This document shows positions 16,470-25,691 of a stretch of DNA of 64,000 nt, piece by piece (positions within the stretch are counted from its first letter, which is position 1; every line of letters starts with the position of its first letter). The stretch is from assembly GCA_027920525.1 (NCBI GenBank), contig CP115858.1, positions 124,001 to 188,000 on the forward strand, read 5' to 3'. The stretch comes from Chryseobacterium daecheongense (GTDB lineage: Bacteria > Bacteroidota > Bacteroidia > Flavobacteriales > Weeksellaceae). The notes below the pieces were generated by a model. The model did not search any database, was not told the origin of the DNA, and was given only the letters and a program-made list of their open reading frames with translations. A program made the position numbers and the translations under genes.

Positions 16470-18269
16470 ATGACTAGATCTACTATATTTTTAATTTTGC
16501 TGTTTGGTGGTTTTTTCTTTTTAAATGCACAGGAAAAAAAAGATTCTCTTTATTACAAAATAGAAGAATTTTCGGATCATCATAAAGTGACCAAATTCTT
16601 TCACCGTCTCATATTCCGTAGAGAAGCGGATTCTACTTCTGTTAAGTCCAGAACTGAAAAGCTATCGCAGGAGAAATATAACAGGAAATACATCAGAAAT
16701 ATCCGTATAGAAACGATAGACCCCTTTGGATATGGTTCCAAGGATACCAAAGAGCAATCTAAATGGTACGACTGGATCACCAATCACCTTCATCCTAATA
16801 CCAGGACTTCTACGGTTAATAATTACCTGCTTTTTCACGAGGGGGAAGAGTATAATGCGCAGAAACTCTATGAATCCGAACGTTTGTTGAGAAAGATGGC
16901 TTTCGTCAACAGGGTTCATATCGGTGTTGAGGAAAGTAATTCCAACAATGATTCTATTGATGTGGTGGTAAGGGTTCTCGACTCATGGAGTTTAAAACCC
17001 AGGCTAAGCTACTCGGGAAGTAAAATCGGCCTTGGAGTTACGGAAGAAAATGTTCTGGGATTAGGACATACCTTCGATTTCCTTTACCGAAACGATTCTA
17101 AAGAAAAGCAAAACTACCTTTTGGGAAGTTACACGGCCTATAACCTTTTCGGGTCCTATGTTGATGCACAGATTCTGGGGGAGAGGGATTTTTTTAAAAA
17201 TGAAAGAATCAACTTCAATGTCAGGAGAGACTTTTTCTCACCGCTCACCAAATGGGCCGGTGGTGTTAGTCTGGAATATTTCATGAGGCATGTTTTACTT
17301 CCTGTAGAGAATGATACAACATATCCGGAAGTCCAGATCAAGGTATATAGCCAGGATGTATGGGGTGGATATCAGATTCCTGTTTCATCCGATCCGAATG
17401 AAAAAGTCTCCAGTAATATTGCCATAATCGGGAGGTTTCAAAACTATCAATATAAAGACAGCCCGGGAATCGACCGGTATCAGTATTTTAATTCTTACAG
17501 CAGTTTCCTGATGTCTATCGGGTTTATCCAAAGAAATTTTTCGGTTCAGAAAAATATTTTTCAATATGATTTGCCTGAAGATATTGCTTATGGTAAATCG
17601 TTGAATTTGACTGCCGGGGGATTGTCTAGAAATAACGACGTAAAACCATATGTGGGAGTTGCGGCATCTTATGGTAATTTTACCAGGCTGGGATATTTTA
17701 ATTTAAAAGCTGAGTTTGGAAGGTTTTTTAATGAAGACAATCAAAATCGCGAGTCCTTCCGGTTGGATGGAACTTATTTTACCCATCTGATGGATTGGAA
17801 ATTTGCCAAGGTGAGACATTTTTTCTCTCCGACCCTGGCTTTGGGAAATCCACAGCATAACTATTCGTACAAAGACAGAATTAATCTTTCGGCTTCAGAT
17901 GAATTTCCGGTTTATAACTCGGATTATATCGGGACTAAGAAACTGGTTCTGAGATATCAGCTTCAATTGTTCGTTAATAAAACCTGGAAGAATTTTCACT
18001 TCAGCCCGTATTTAACCGCCGCAGTGGGCTGGCTGGGTATGCCTGATGACAAATTACTGAAAACAACAGCCAACACAAAAATAGGAATTGGTGTTCTGAT
18101 CAATAATCCTTTTCTGGTTTTCAACAGGATCCAGATCTCTTTTACTTATTATCCGCGTGTTCCGTTTGATAATAATTCGGTTTTTGATTTTAACAGCAAC
18201 CGAAATAATCTTTTACCAATCAATAACTTTTCGACCGATATTCCGCATTTTGTGAATTTTGGAAATTAA
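16470..18269 (+). CDS. Outer-membrane protein with POTRA-like N-terminus and beta-barrel
   Basis: A 599-residue protein with a signal peptide (about 1-20, ending LNAQ). Residues ~75-165 contain YIRNIRIETIDPFGYG, an LRKMAFVNRVHIGVE segment and IDVVVRVLDSWSLKP, which resemble POTRA repeats of BamA/TamA-like proteins. From about 175 onward, alternating aromatic and polar strands (RLSYSGSKIGLGVTEENVLG onward) indicate a barrel. Related Bacteroidota proteins are annotated only as BamA/TamA-family or hypothetical. A role in outer-membrane assembly or transport is possible but not shown. A strong terminator follows at 18295. The 295 bases before the gene hold no other gene. Confidence 0.7.
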   Translation: MTRSTIFLILLFGGFFFLNAQEKKDSLYYKIEEFSDHHKVTKFFHRLIFRREADSTSVKSRTEKLSQEKYNRKYIRNIRIETIDPFGYGSKDTKEQSKWYDWITNHLHPNTRTSTVNNYLLFHEGEEYNAQKLYESERLLRKMAFVNRVHIGVEESNSNNDSIDVVVRVLDSWSLKPRLSYSGSKIGLGVTEENVLGLGHTFDFLYRNDSKEKQNYLLGSYTAYNLFGSYVDAQILGERDFFKNERINFNVRRDFFSPLTKWAGGVSLEYFMRHVLLPVENDTTYPEVQIKVYSQDVWGGYQIPVSSDPNEKVSSNIAIIGRFQNYQYKDSPGIDRYQYFNSYSSFLMSIGFIQRNFSVQKNIFQYDLPEDIAYGKSLNLTAGGLSRNNDVKPYVGVAASYGNFTRLGYFNLKAEFGRFFNEDNQNRESFRLDGTYFTHLMDWKFAKVRHFFSPTLALGNPQHNYSYKDRINLSASDEFPVYNSDYIGTKKLVLRYQLQLFVNKTWKNFHFSPYLTAAVGWLGMPDDKLLKTTANTKIGIGVLINNPFLVFNRIQISFTYYPRVPFDNNSVFDFNSNRNNLLPINNFSTDIPHFVNFGN

Positions 18270-18294
18270 AGAACAGTTTTTTATACTTTCGTTT

Positions 18295-18322
18295 AAAGAG
18301 CCTTCCTGAGAAGGCTCTTTTT
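18295..18322 (+). terminator. Rho-independent terminator
   Basis: The stem AAAGAGCCTTC (18295-18305) pairs perfectly with GAAGGCTCTTT (18310-18320) around CTGA and ends in T residues. It sits between convergent genes. Confidence 0.85.
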
Positions 18323-18347
18323 GTTTGAGATTATATCCCGAAATAGA

Positions 18348-18731
18348 TCAAACTTCAGAACCTAATTTTTTTTCAGATGAATCACCTTCTAAAAGGAAAG
18401 TCAGTTCGTCACAATGGACTACTTTGTCATTTTTGAATTTGAATTCTGCAAAGACTTTGTGTTTTACTATCTCTTCATTCTGAAGAATACTAGTCACATA
18501 ATGCTTTGTAATCACGCAATTTTCATCACTTATTATATTGTCAAACACTACCTTTTGCTCAACTACTTTTTCCTTTAATTTCCGGATATGATTTTTAAAA
18601 GAATTAAAATCCAGCGTTACGCCATCTACCTCCTGAATATAATCTTCACTGAAGTATTTGTTGATCAGGGATTCGTCATAATTTTTGTTTTCTATGACTT
18701 CTTTGAATACGGCTTGTATTAATTTTTCCAT
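18348..18731 (-). CDS. SnoaL-like/NTF2-fold small protein
   Basis: A 127-residue protein that resembles SnoaL-like polyketide cyclase-type or NTF2-fold proteins: MEKLIQAVFKEVIENKNYDE, then INKYFSEDYIQEVDG, and a beta-rich remainder. Members catalyse varied reactions or have none, so no function is assigned. The ATG at 18731 is chosen over a TTG at 18752. It lies downstream of a Crp-family gene in the same direction, 75 bases away. Confidence 0.65.
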   Translation of the reverse strand: MEKLIQAVFKEVIENKNYDESLINKYFSEDYIQEVDGVTLDFNSFKNHIRKLKEKVVEQKVVFDNIISDENCVITKHYVTSILQNEEIVKHKVFAEFKFKNDKVVHCDELTFLLEGDSSEKKLGSEV

Positions 18732-18806
18732 TGTTGATATAATTTTCAACAAATGTAGCCTGGAAGTAAGTGATCCGTCGTTAACAATTGTAAAGAAATG
18801 AAGCGT

Positions 18807-19337
18807 TCATCGATTTCTGATCCTGCTTAAGCTGACCGGCGTCATACCGAGGTAAGACGCGATCAAATGCTGAGGAATACGGAGGATGATTTCCGGATTT
18901 TCTTCAAGAAGCTTTTTGTAGCGCATTTCCGGCTTTTCCCGGATCTGAGAGATCAATAACTGCTGGTAATCATTTACCCGGCTTATGAGATATTTATTAA
19001 AGAGATTCACGAAGGTAATGTCTTCGGATAATGTATCGATATCCGTTTTTTCTACTGATAAAAGGCTGCATGCTTCGATCGTTTCCACTGTATAAGAGCT
19101 TGGCTGATGATAAAAGAAGCTCTCCGAACAGCAAAAAATATGATTTTCAAAAAGGAATTGAAATGTGACTTCTTTACCGTCATAATGAGTCCAGCCTCTC
19201 AGAATTCCTTTTTTTAAATAATAGAACTTTCGCGAAACCGTTCCTTCTTCGATTATTACACTTTTGGGTCCGTATTTTTCTTCTTTCCCGGATTTGAAAA
19301 GAAGATCAGTAAGCTGATGTAATTCGTGGTCTTTCAT
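18807..19337 (-). CDS. Crp/Fnr-family transcriptional regulator
   Basis: The 176-residue protein has a cyclic-nucleotide-binding-type jelly roll (YGPKSVIIEEGTVSRKFYYL, KKGILRGWTHYDGKEVTFQF) and ends in a short helix-turn-helix (IPQHLIASYLGMTPVSLSRIR). In Bacteroidota this compact form is common and its ligand is usually unknown. The start is the ATG at 19337; an in-frame TTG at 19346 adds three residues. It follows the MaoC gene by 59 bases and may regulate that cluster. Confidence 0.8.
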   Translation of the reverse strand: MKDHELHQLTDLLFKSGKEEKYGPKSVIIEEGTVSRKFYYLKKGILRGWTHYDGKEVTFQFLFENHIFCCSESFFYHQPSSYTVETIEACSLLSVEKTDIDTLSEDITFVNLFNKYLISRVNDYQQLLISQIREKPEMRYKKLLEENPEIILRIPQHLIASYLGMTPVSLSRIRNR

Positions 19338-19396
19338 AGAATGCAATTAAACATTATTCATGTTTACTGGATGAAAATAATGAATTCTTCCTGTTT

Positions 19397-19855
19397 TTAA
19401 GCGAAGTGGTAAAGAAAAATAACATCACCGGTGTATGCGGGTTTCACTTCACCTTTAATGATCAGCTTAGCCTGGATCACCGCTTTAACAGTTCCTCTGA
19501 GGTTGGATATCATTTTTGCGGTGGCTTGTAGCTGTACTTCGCTGTTAACACGTACAGCCTGCCCAAATTTGAAGCTTTCTATTTCGTAATTGATTTCCAT
19601 TTTTACATTACGGACATCCGCTATCTGCTTCCATAAATAGGGGATAAGAGAAAGAGTGAGATACCCGTGGGCTATGGTTGATCCAAAAGGTCCTTCTTTT
19701 TTTGCCCTTTCCGGATCGACATGTATCCATTGCCGGTCTAAAGTTGCATCAGCAAATTTATCGATCTGTTCCTGATCTATTTGATGCCAGTTGGAAACAC
19801 CTATGGTTTTTCCTTCATAGGACTTATATTCTTCAAAATTGTTGATCGTTACCAT
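19397..19855 (-). CDS. MaoC-family dehydratase
   Basis: A 152-residue hotdog-fold protein of the MaoC/R-specific enoyl hydratase class, which hydrates enoyl-thioesters such as enoyl-CoA. The hydratase-2 signature is seen as QWIHVDPERAKKEGPFG followed by IAHGYLTLSLIPYL, giving the Asp and His used in catalysis. The tail GEVKPAYTGDVIFLYH fits the family. It leads a minus-strand series with the Crp-like and SnoaL-like genes. The 285 bases upstream show no gene. Confidence 0.85.
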   Translation of the reverse strand: MVTINNFEEYKSYEGKTIGVSNWHQIDQEQIDKFADATLDRQWIHVDPERAKKEGPFGSTIAHGYLTLSLIPYLWKQIADVRNVKMEINYEIESFKFGQAVRVNSEVQLQATAKMISNLRGTVKAVIQAKLIIKGEVKPAYTGDVIFLYHFA

Positions 19856-20140
19856 TGTATTTCCGTTTATATTTTAACGTGATCGGCTTTATTGTTTTAC
19901 TTACCAAGTTTCCTGCCAAGTTAAGGCTATTGATCCGGAATTACATATTAAAAGTCATTTCACTTTTTTGGTCGTTCTTTTATATGAATGATGATGAGGA
20001 TTTTGAAGAAAAGAATTTCACTTTGAGCTTACTTGTAAAAAATATAAGTAAAATCAGTTACTAATGATTTTTCTAATGAAAAGGGTACACCAGGAGTTTC
20101 CTGAAGGATGAATGTAGGAAAAGAGTAATTTACAAACAGA

Positions 20141-20536
20141 TTATGTCTTACTGATGAATTTTACTTTGGGCTTGCTATCTATTCTCAGTACACTTTGCTG
20201 GTGAAATTGACGAATATACTTTTGTGTAATACTGTCGAGGGAAGCATTTCTTTCTTTGGTGGGTTTACCGAGAAAGGTCACCACCTTGGTATTTTCGGAA
20301 ATGGTTTGTTTGGTCTGGGTGTCCATCCATTTCCCGACAGCATCTACTTCTGTGTATCCTTCAGGGAAGTATTGGGTAATAACCCCGTCAGAAAATTCCT
20401 TCCACTGCTGCTGGGTTACATTGCCTCCGGTCGGGATATTAGTTCCAAAATACAGATCGGTTCGCTGCATTGTAGCGCAGGAAGTAAGAACAAGACTGAA
20501 AATAGATACAGATAAGGCTGTTTTTAAAGTTTTCAT
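20141..20536 (-). CDS. Putative lipoprotein, 131 residues
   Basis: The protein starts MKTLKTALSVSIFSLVLTSC, a clear lipoprotein signal with Cys20. The mature part includes ATMQRTDLYFGTNIPTGG and VTQQQWKEFSDGVITQYFPE, resembling DUF3574-type proteins that share the start (T/L)YFG...G and WxxFxxxxITPxFPxG pattern. The ATG at 20536 is chosen because the upstream extension precedes the lipobox by too much. Function unknown. It follows the mreB terminator and is independent of mreB. Confidence 0.6.
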   Translation of the reverse strand: MKTLKTALSVSIFSLVLTSCATMQRTDLYFGTNIPTGGNVTQQQWKEFSDGVITQYFPEGYTEVDAVGKWMDTQTKQTISENTKVVTFLGKPTKERNASLDSITQKYIRQFHQQSVLRIDSKPKVKFISKT

Positions 20537-20709
20537 GGCTTTTGGGGTAATGATATGTTGGAACACTTTTTCCTTTTTGGTACTGCTTTTCTTATACTCC
20601 GGATGCAAATTATGTACTCGGCAAATATAAAATTTTAATTAAAACAATTCAATGCCAGGTGATAAATATATTTTAACCATTTGTAATATTGTTGTTTTTT
20701 ACCCAACAC

Positions 20710-20742
20710 AAAAAGGCCTTAAATATGTATTCAAAGCCTTTT
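20710..20742 (-). terminator. Terminator of mreB
   Basis: On the minus strand an AAAAGGC-type arm pairs with a GCCTTTT arm (20733-20742 with 20711-20720, one mismatch) and runs into T residues. Confidence 0.6.
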
Positions 20743-20762
20743 GCTATTTATTCCGGTCAATA

Positions 20763-21791
20763 TTAGTTACTCATCAGAAAGCTAAACTTATTGATGTTTT
20801 TAAGCGCAATACCTGTACCACGTACCACGGCTCTCAAAGGATCTTCCGCCACACATACAGGTAATCCTGTTTTTTTGTGTATTCTATCTGCAAGTCCATG
20901 AAGAAGGGCACCACCTCCGGCGAGATAGATTCCCGTTTTATAGATGTCTGCTGCCAGTTCAGGCGGAGTGAGGGAAAGCGTTTCCATCACCGCATCTTCA
21001 ATTCTCATCAGGGATTTATCCAGGGCTTTAAAAATCTCTTTGTAATTCACCATGATCTCTTTAGGTTTCCCGGTGATCATGTCTCTTCCCTGTACCGGAA
21101 TGTCTTCCAAAGGATAATCCAGCTCTTCCAGTGCAGATCCGATTTCGATTTTTATTCTTTCAGCTGTTCTCTCTCCAACATACAGATTGTAATAGGATCT
21201 CAGGAAGTAAGCAATATCATTGGTAAAGACATCTCCGGCTATTTTAAGCGATCTGTCGCAAACGATTCCACCCAGTGCAATGACTGCAATTTCAGTCGTT
21301 CCGCCGCCTATATCTACGATCATATTTCCTTCCGGATTCTGAACGTCAATACCCGCACCAATTGCAGCGGCCATTGGCTCATAGATCAGCTTAACTTCCT
21401 TTGCATTCACTTTCAATGCAGAATCTTTTACAGCCCTTTTTTCCACTTCCGTAATCCCTGAAGGAATGCAAATGACAATTCTAAGTGCTGGCTGTATAAA
21501 TCTTCCCTTAATTCCCGGTATCTGTTTAATGAATTCTTTGATCATGTGTTCGGAAGCATGAAAATCAGCAATCACACCGTCTTTCAGCGGACGTACTGCT
21601 TTAATATTTTCATGGGTCTTCCCCTGCATAAGCTTCGCCTGTTCTCCGACTGCTATTGGTTTTCCCGTTGTACGGTCAATAGAGACGATCGAGGGCTGAT
21701 CAATGATGATTTTGTTATTATGTATAATTAGTGTGTTAGCGGTTCCAAGATCCATTGCGATCTCTTGTGTAAACATATCAAATAGCCCCAT
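20763..21791 (-). CDS. mreB: Rod shape-determining protein MreB
   Basis: The 342-residue actin homologue polymerises beneath the inner membrane and guides wall synthesis. The first phosphate loop is LGTANTLI (15-22); VDIGGGTTEIAVIALGG and a later YLAGGGALLHGLA segment form the other nucleotide-binding loops. An amphipathic start (MGLFDMF) is typical. Length and motifs are complete. mreC and mreD, which often follow, are absent; a terminator closes the gene and a lipoprotein gene lies downstream. Confidence 0.92.
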   Translation of the reverse strand: MGLFDMFTQEIAMDLGTANTLIIHNNKIIIDQPSIVSIDRTTGKPIAVGEQAKLMQGKTHENIKAVRPLKDGVIADFHASEHMIKEFIKQIPGIKGRFIQPALRIVICIPSGITEVEKRAVKDSALKVNAKEVKLIYEPMAAAIGAGIDVQNPEGNMIVDIGGGTTEIAVIALGGIVCDRSLKIAGDVFTNDIAYFLRSYYNLYVGERTAERIKIEIGSALEELDYPLEDIPVQGRDMITGKPKEIMVNYKEIFKALDKSLMRIEDAVMETLSLTPPELAADIYKTGIYLAGGGALLHGLADRIHKKTGLPVCVAEDPLRAVVRGTGIALKNINKFSFLMSN

Positions 21792-22044
21792 CTTTTTCGT
21801 TGTTTTTTAGGCTGCAAAGTACGGCTTTATGTATTAAAATCACAGCTTCCGAATTTAAGTAAAGGCGTTAAAGTTGTGTTAATTATCTTTCTCCCTAATC
21901 CGCATTCCGGAGTTTTAGAAAGTTTCCCGGGAGTGTCAGAGTTCAATTGATTAGTTTAAAATATAGAGTATATTTATAAAGGCAGATCAAGATAGGTATT
22001 AAGCGATCAAAAATACCTGTAGTAAATATTATTAAAAACTTATT

Positions 22045-22644
22045 ATGAGCCATAACCATTTTGCAGAAAGAATTATTGAACTAAAAAATGAAGATCTCGA
22101 ATTGCGTGATCAGCTTATCAAAAGAGGGGAACTCGGGGAAGGATATCATAAAGAAATGGAACAATTGCATAGCAGGAATGCGAAAAAACTAAATGATATC
22201 ATGGATATTATTGGTTACCCCGGTATTGACAAATTGGGTAAGGAAGCCAGTGAAGCTGCCTGGCTGATTATACAGCATGCTATCGGCCAGCCTGAATTCA
22301 TGAGAAAATGCGTCCGGTTATTAAAAGACGCAGTAGATGAACAAAAGGCCGATCCTAAAAACCTCGCCTATCTTAGTGACCGGATTGCCGTGTTTGAAGG
22401 AAAGCCGCAGCTATACGGAACCCAATTTGACTGGAATGAGAACGGAGAAATGGTCCCGAATTTTGTTGACAATATCGCAAAAGTTAATGAACGTAGAAAA
22501 TCTATTGGGCTGAACACACTCGAAGAGCAAGCGGCCATAATTCGCGAACAGGTAAAAAGAGAAAATCAGTTGCCACCTGAAGATTTTAGCAAAAGAAAAA
22601 ATGAGGTGGAAGCCTGGAAGAAGAAAGTAGGATGGATAAAATAA
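22045..22644 (+). CDS. DUF6624 family protein
   Basis: A 199-residue cytoplasmic protein. The stretch IMDIIGYPGIDKLGKEAS, AAWLIIQHAI, then LAYLSDRIAVFEGKPQLYGTQ is characteristic of DUF6624, a family of unknown function. It has no signal peptide. It converges on the LytTR regulator gene; only 11 bases separate the two ends and no terminator is visible between them. The 253 bases upstream carry no gene. Confidence 0.7.
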   Translation: MSHNHFAERIIELKNEDLELRDQLIKRGELGEGYHKEMEQLHSRNAKKLNDIMDIIGYPGIDKLGKEASEAAWLIIQHAIGQPEFMRKCVRLLKDAVDEQKADPKNLAYLSDRIAVFEGKPQLYGTQFDWNENGEMVPNFVDNIAKVNERRKSIGLNTLEEQAAIIREQVKRENQLPPEDFSKRKNEVEAWKKKVGWIK

Positions 22645-22655
22645 AATGATAACAA

Positions 22656-23354
22656 TCAAATGGTCTTATTTCTGAGCTCTTTGTATCTTGAACGGCCAAT
22701 CGGAAGGGTTTCTCCGTTTTTAAGCAATAAGCCGTAACGGGAGCCGGGGCTTATGGTGATCTTTTCAGCCTGAGACAGATTGACAAGATAGGATTTATGA
22801 ATCCGCTCAAATTCTCCCGGAAGAAGCTGTTGTAAAAGCTCTAAAGATTTATCGTGAAGCTCCTGCCGGCCATCTTTTAAGTGAAGCTCGGTATAAATTC
22901 CGGCTCCTTTTATATAAATCAGATCCGAAATATTCACCAACCGTATTTGTCCGGATCTCTTCACAGCCAGGTATTGGATGTCGTCACCCGACTTTATGGA
23001 AGGGCTGCTAAAACGGTTAAGGGCCTGAAAAAGCCTGTCCTCATCAAAAGGCTTGGGAACAAAGTCCAGTACTCCGTATGCAAAGGCAGTGATTGCTTTA
23101 TCGGTATTGGCTGAAACAATGATGGTGTGAAAAGAAGAGGCTACCATATGTTCCAATACTTCAAAACCATTATCACCATTGAGGTTCAGATCGAGAAGCA
23201 GCAGATCAGGAAGATCGTGTTCTATTTGGGAAAGTCCTTTTTGCAGAGAATCGCAAACTGTAATCCGAACAGGTCTGTTTTCGAAGAATTTTGCTGTCAT
23301 ACGCTGCAGGCGATGTGCGATCCTTGATTCGTCCTCTATAATCAGTATATTCAT
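22656..23354 (-). CDS. LytTR-family response regulator
   Basis: A 232-residue two-domain regulator. The receiver (about 1-115) carries the acidic pocket IIEDES, phospho-acceptor Asp55 in LLLLDLNLNG and the conserved Lys in VPKPF. The C-terminal LytTR domain (about 125-230) binds DNA through beta strands. The start ATG overlaps the kinase stop by 4 bases, so the kinase and regulator are co-translated. Target genes are not visible. Confidence 0.9.
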   Translation of the reverse strand: MNILIIEDESRIAHRLQRMTAKFFENRPVRITVCDSLQKGLSQIEHDLPDLLLLDLNLNGDNGFEVLEHMVASSFHTIIVSANTDKAITAFAYGVLDFVPKPFDEDRLFQALNRFSSPSIKSGDDIQYLAVKRSGQIRLVNISDLIYIKGAGIYTELHLKDGRQELHDKSLELLQQLLPGEFERIHKSYLVNLSQAEKITISPGSRYGLLLKNGETLPIGRSRYKELRNKTI

Positions 23355-25018
23355 GATCTTGTAATTTGAATGGTCGATAGCCAGCCGTTTTCTGTTTGAA
23401 CGGATTTGAATACCCAGTTTTGTCCGTAACTTTCTGTCAGACGGGCACGGATATATTTAAGTCCGTTGCCGCCACTCCGGCTTGTGAATACCTCACGGTT
23501 TTTTGCAATGGTTTCGAATACATATTCGTGATGATTTCCCGATAAGGAGTAACTCAGTTTAAATGTAATGATATTTCCGGGTAATGGTTCGCTATGGGTA
23601 ATGCCATTTTCCAGTAAAGTATGAATAATGGCGGGTGGAATGAATTGCGTTTCATCTATTCCGTTTTGCTCCCATTTATAGTTTATCTCTTTCCGGAAAC
23701 CCATGACTGAAAGATGCTGCCGGCAAAGTTCGAGCTCTTTTGTTATGGGAATCAGGGTCTGTTCGGAAATCTCATTCATAATGTCAAACTCTGCGGCCAA
23801 TGCCTGGATGAAGCGCGATCCTTCCCTTGGTGATTCTTCGACCCAATCCATCATAGAGGTCAGGGTATTTCTCAGGAAATGAGGCTGGATATTTTTTTTC
23901 AGCAGTTCCAGTTGCAGCCTTGAAGAAAGCAATACAGCCTGCTGGTGCTCGGCTTCAATAACACTGGTCCGGATCGAGTGCAGGTAAAGCATGCTTAAAA
24001 CAATGATCGTAAAGCTAATAAAGAGCCCATAGTCGTAAAAAATAAATTTATGCATCAAGCCACTGATCAAGAGTCCTGCCAGTACGATAAAACCTCCTTT
24101 TTCCTTTTGGATAATACCGTTCAGAACAACAATAATAGCTGTAATGAGCATTGCAAGACTGTACAATCTGGCGGTAAGGTCGTAATGACCGTAATTAAAT
24201 CCATATAATAATAAGAGCGTTACCAGAAGGGCTGCCATGAGCCACTTTCCTCTTTTAAAATTAAACTGAATAATAAAATACCAGGGAACCAAAAGCGCAT
24301 TGGCAAAGGTGAGCCATCCAATAATTTCCAGGCGGATAAAAAACTGAGAGTAGGGAATAACCACATGAAATTTAAGGTATTCCATGATCAGTAAAACAAA
24401 AAATAAAAGGCAGGTGGTTGCAAAAATAAGGATATCAAGAGGTCTTCGCCTGCTGTTCAGGTACAGGAAAAAATAATAGACTGCTGCAATAAGAAAAGCT
24501 CCTGCCATGAGATTCATGTACGACATGGTAACCAGGGGTTTGGTTAATAAGGTCGTGTATTTATTCATCTTAAATCCAATGTCACGATGTACATGAGGAA
24601 GTAATGATTGAGAAGTTCGCAATGCAACAATATGGGAACCCGGTGAAATCAGGCTGTCCGGAACTCTGTAATAACTGCTTTCGGAACCTGGGGTTTCAGG
24701 TTTTCCATTTTGAGGTAATTGTCCGTTGTTTCCGATAAAAACACCATCCCAATATACTTCAAATGCGCCAAAAGATTCGATCTGAAGTCCTAAAGGCGTA
24801 AGTTCAGGTTCTACTTGCCGGAGATCAAGACGGGTCCGTGACCAGAATATCTTATCAGAAGTATCTCCTCTTACCCGTGACCAGTTTTTGTCATTGTAGT
24901 TCTTAGCTGCCCAGGCCGGATCATCTCCTGTTTTATACAGCGATACAGGTTCATCATTCTGAATAACCGGGATATTCACCAGGTTCAGGAATACCAATAA
25001 AAGCAGGACCTTATGCAT
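23351..25018 (-). CDS. Membrane sensor histidine kinase (LytS/YehU-like, 7TM)
   Basis: A 555-residue kinase. After a signal peptide, a ~130-residue extracytoplasmic beta domain (DPAWAAKNYNDKNWSRV onward) precedes seven or so membrane helices (about 170-360), the arrangement of 7TM-DISM kinases. The phosphorylated His lies in IQPHFLRNTL (His_kinase domain), followed by an ATPase region (HTLLENGITH as N-box). The start is the ATG at 25018; a TTG at 25033 adds five residues. The paired LytTR regulator follows with a 4-base overlap. Ligand unknown. Confidence 0.85.
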   Translation of the reverse strand: MHKVLLLLVFLNLVNIPVIQNDEPVSLYKTGDDPAWAAKNYNDKNWSRVRGDTSDKIFWSRTRLDLRQVEPELTPLGLQIESFGAFEVYWDGVFIGNNGQLPQNGKPETPGSESSYYRVPDSLISPGSHIVALRTSQSLLPHVHRDIGFKMNKYTTLLTKPLVTMSYMNLMAGAFLIAAVYYFFLYLNSRRRPLDILIFATTCLLFFVLLIMEYLKFHVVIPYSQFFIRLEIIGWLTFANALLVPWYFIIQFNFKRGKWLMAALLVTLLLLYGFNYGHYDLTARLYSLAMLITAIIVVLNGIIQKEKGGFIVLAGLLISGLMHKFIFYDYGLFISFTIIVLSMLYLHSIRTSVIEAEHQQAVLLSSRLQLELLKKNIQPHFLRNTLTSMMDWVEESPREGSRFIQALAAEFDIMNEISEQTLIPITKELELCRQHLSVMGFRKEINYKWEQNGIDETQFIPPAIIHTLLENGITHSEPLPGNIITFKLSYSLSGNHHEYVFETIAKNREVFTSRSGGNGLKYIRARLTESYGQNWVFKSVQTENGWLSTIQITRS

Positions 25019-25131
25019 AATGTAAATATACAAGGTAATGGATAAATCCTGGTTGTCGTTTGAAAGTCTGTAGAGCTGTTTGCATGTTTTTAATTAGGTT
25101 GCAGATACATAGACTTATTTATCACATCATA

Positions 25132-25590
25132 TTACAGATCCGATGTCATCTGGTTCAGATCATCACTGCTTATCTGAAGTATTTTTTCCATAAAACCGTT
25201 GATAATATCGAGTTCCTGGTCAGAATATGTTTTGAATAATTCTGTTGTAGCAGCTATTAAAGGAGCGTATAACGGGAATACCCTTTGTTGTATGGTATTT
25301 AAGTTGGGCTCAATAATTACTTTTCTTCGGTCAGATTTATCCAGGACCCTTTTTACAAAATCTGCTTTTTCAAGGCGATCGATCATTTTGGTAACGGCTC
25401 CTCCTGATATTCCTGTTTCGCTGGAAAGTGTTCCAGCAGTCGCTTTTCCGTTTCGTAAAAGGACTTCCAAAGCTTCAAGATCGGTAGGATTGATTTTCAA
25501 TTGAGCGGCGATAAGATTGCTCCTTCTAACAGCATGGGTACTTTGTTCTTTGAGTCTTTCACCGATTTGTTCTATTTTATTTCTGCTCAT
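25132..25590 (-). CDS. MarR-family transcriptional regulator
   Basis: A 152-residue winged-helix regulator. The recognition region is TAGTLSSETGISGGAVTKMIDRLE (shown by key parts ETGISGGAVTKMIDRL) followed by the wing KRVLDKSDRRKVIIE. MarR proteins are dimers that usually repress a divergent gene until a phenolic or oxidising ligand binds. It is divergent from a flavin monooxygenase with palindromic sites in the 101-base gap, which makes that gene the likely target. Confidence 0.88.
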   Translation of the reverse strand: MSRNKIEQIGERLKEQSTHAVRRSNLIAAQLKINPTDLEALEVLLRNGKATAGTLSSETGISGGAVTKMIDRLEKADFVKRVLDKSDRRKVIIEPNLNTIQQRVFPLYAPLIAATTELFKTYSDQELDIINGFMEKILQISSDDLNQMTSDL

Positions 25591-25600
25591 TGTTGTTGGT

Positions 25601-25679
25601 GTAAAATAATTTATTTTACTTTGTAAAATATTTCATAAGTAAAATAAAATCAAACTTAATTATATACAAAGTAAACAAA
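25601..25679. promoter_or_regulatory. MarR operators and marR promoter
   Basis: GTAAAATAA-T-TTATTTTAC (25601-25619) is a perfect palindrome with 9-base arms, and further GTAAA/TTTAC half-sites follow up to 25675. On the minus strand TAAGTTTG (25651-25658) with TTTG 17 bases away (25676-25679) matches the Bacteroidota promoter consensus exactly and points at the MarR gene. The main palindrome lies between this promoter and the marR start, a position suited to autorepression. Confidence 0.65.
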
Positions 25680-25691
25680 AACCGATCAGTT

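Noticed and set aside
20877..21461. Long antisense frame in mreB
   Set aside because: It is a shadow of mreB codon usage; the mreB frame is unambiguous.
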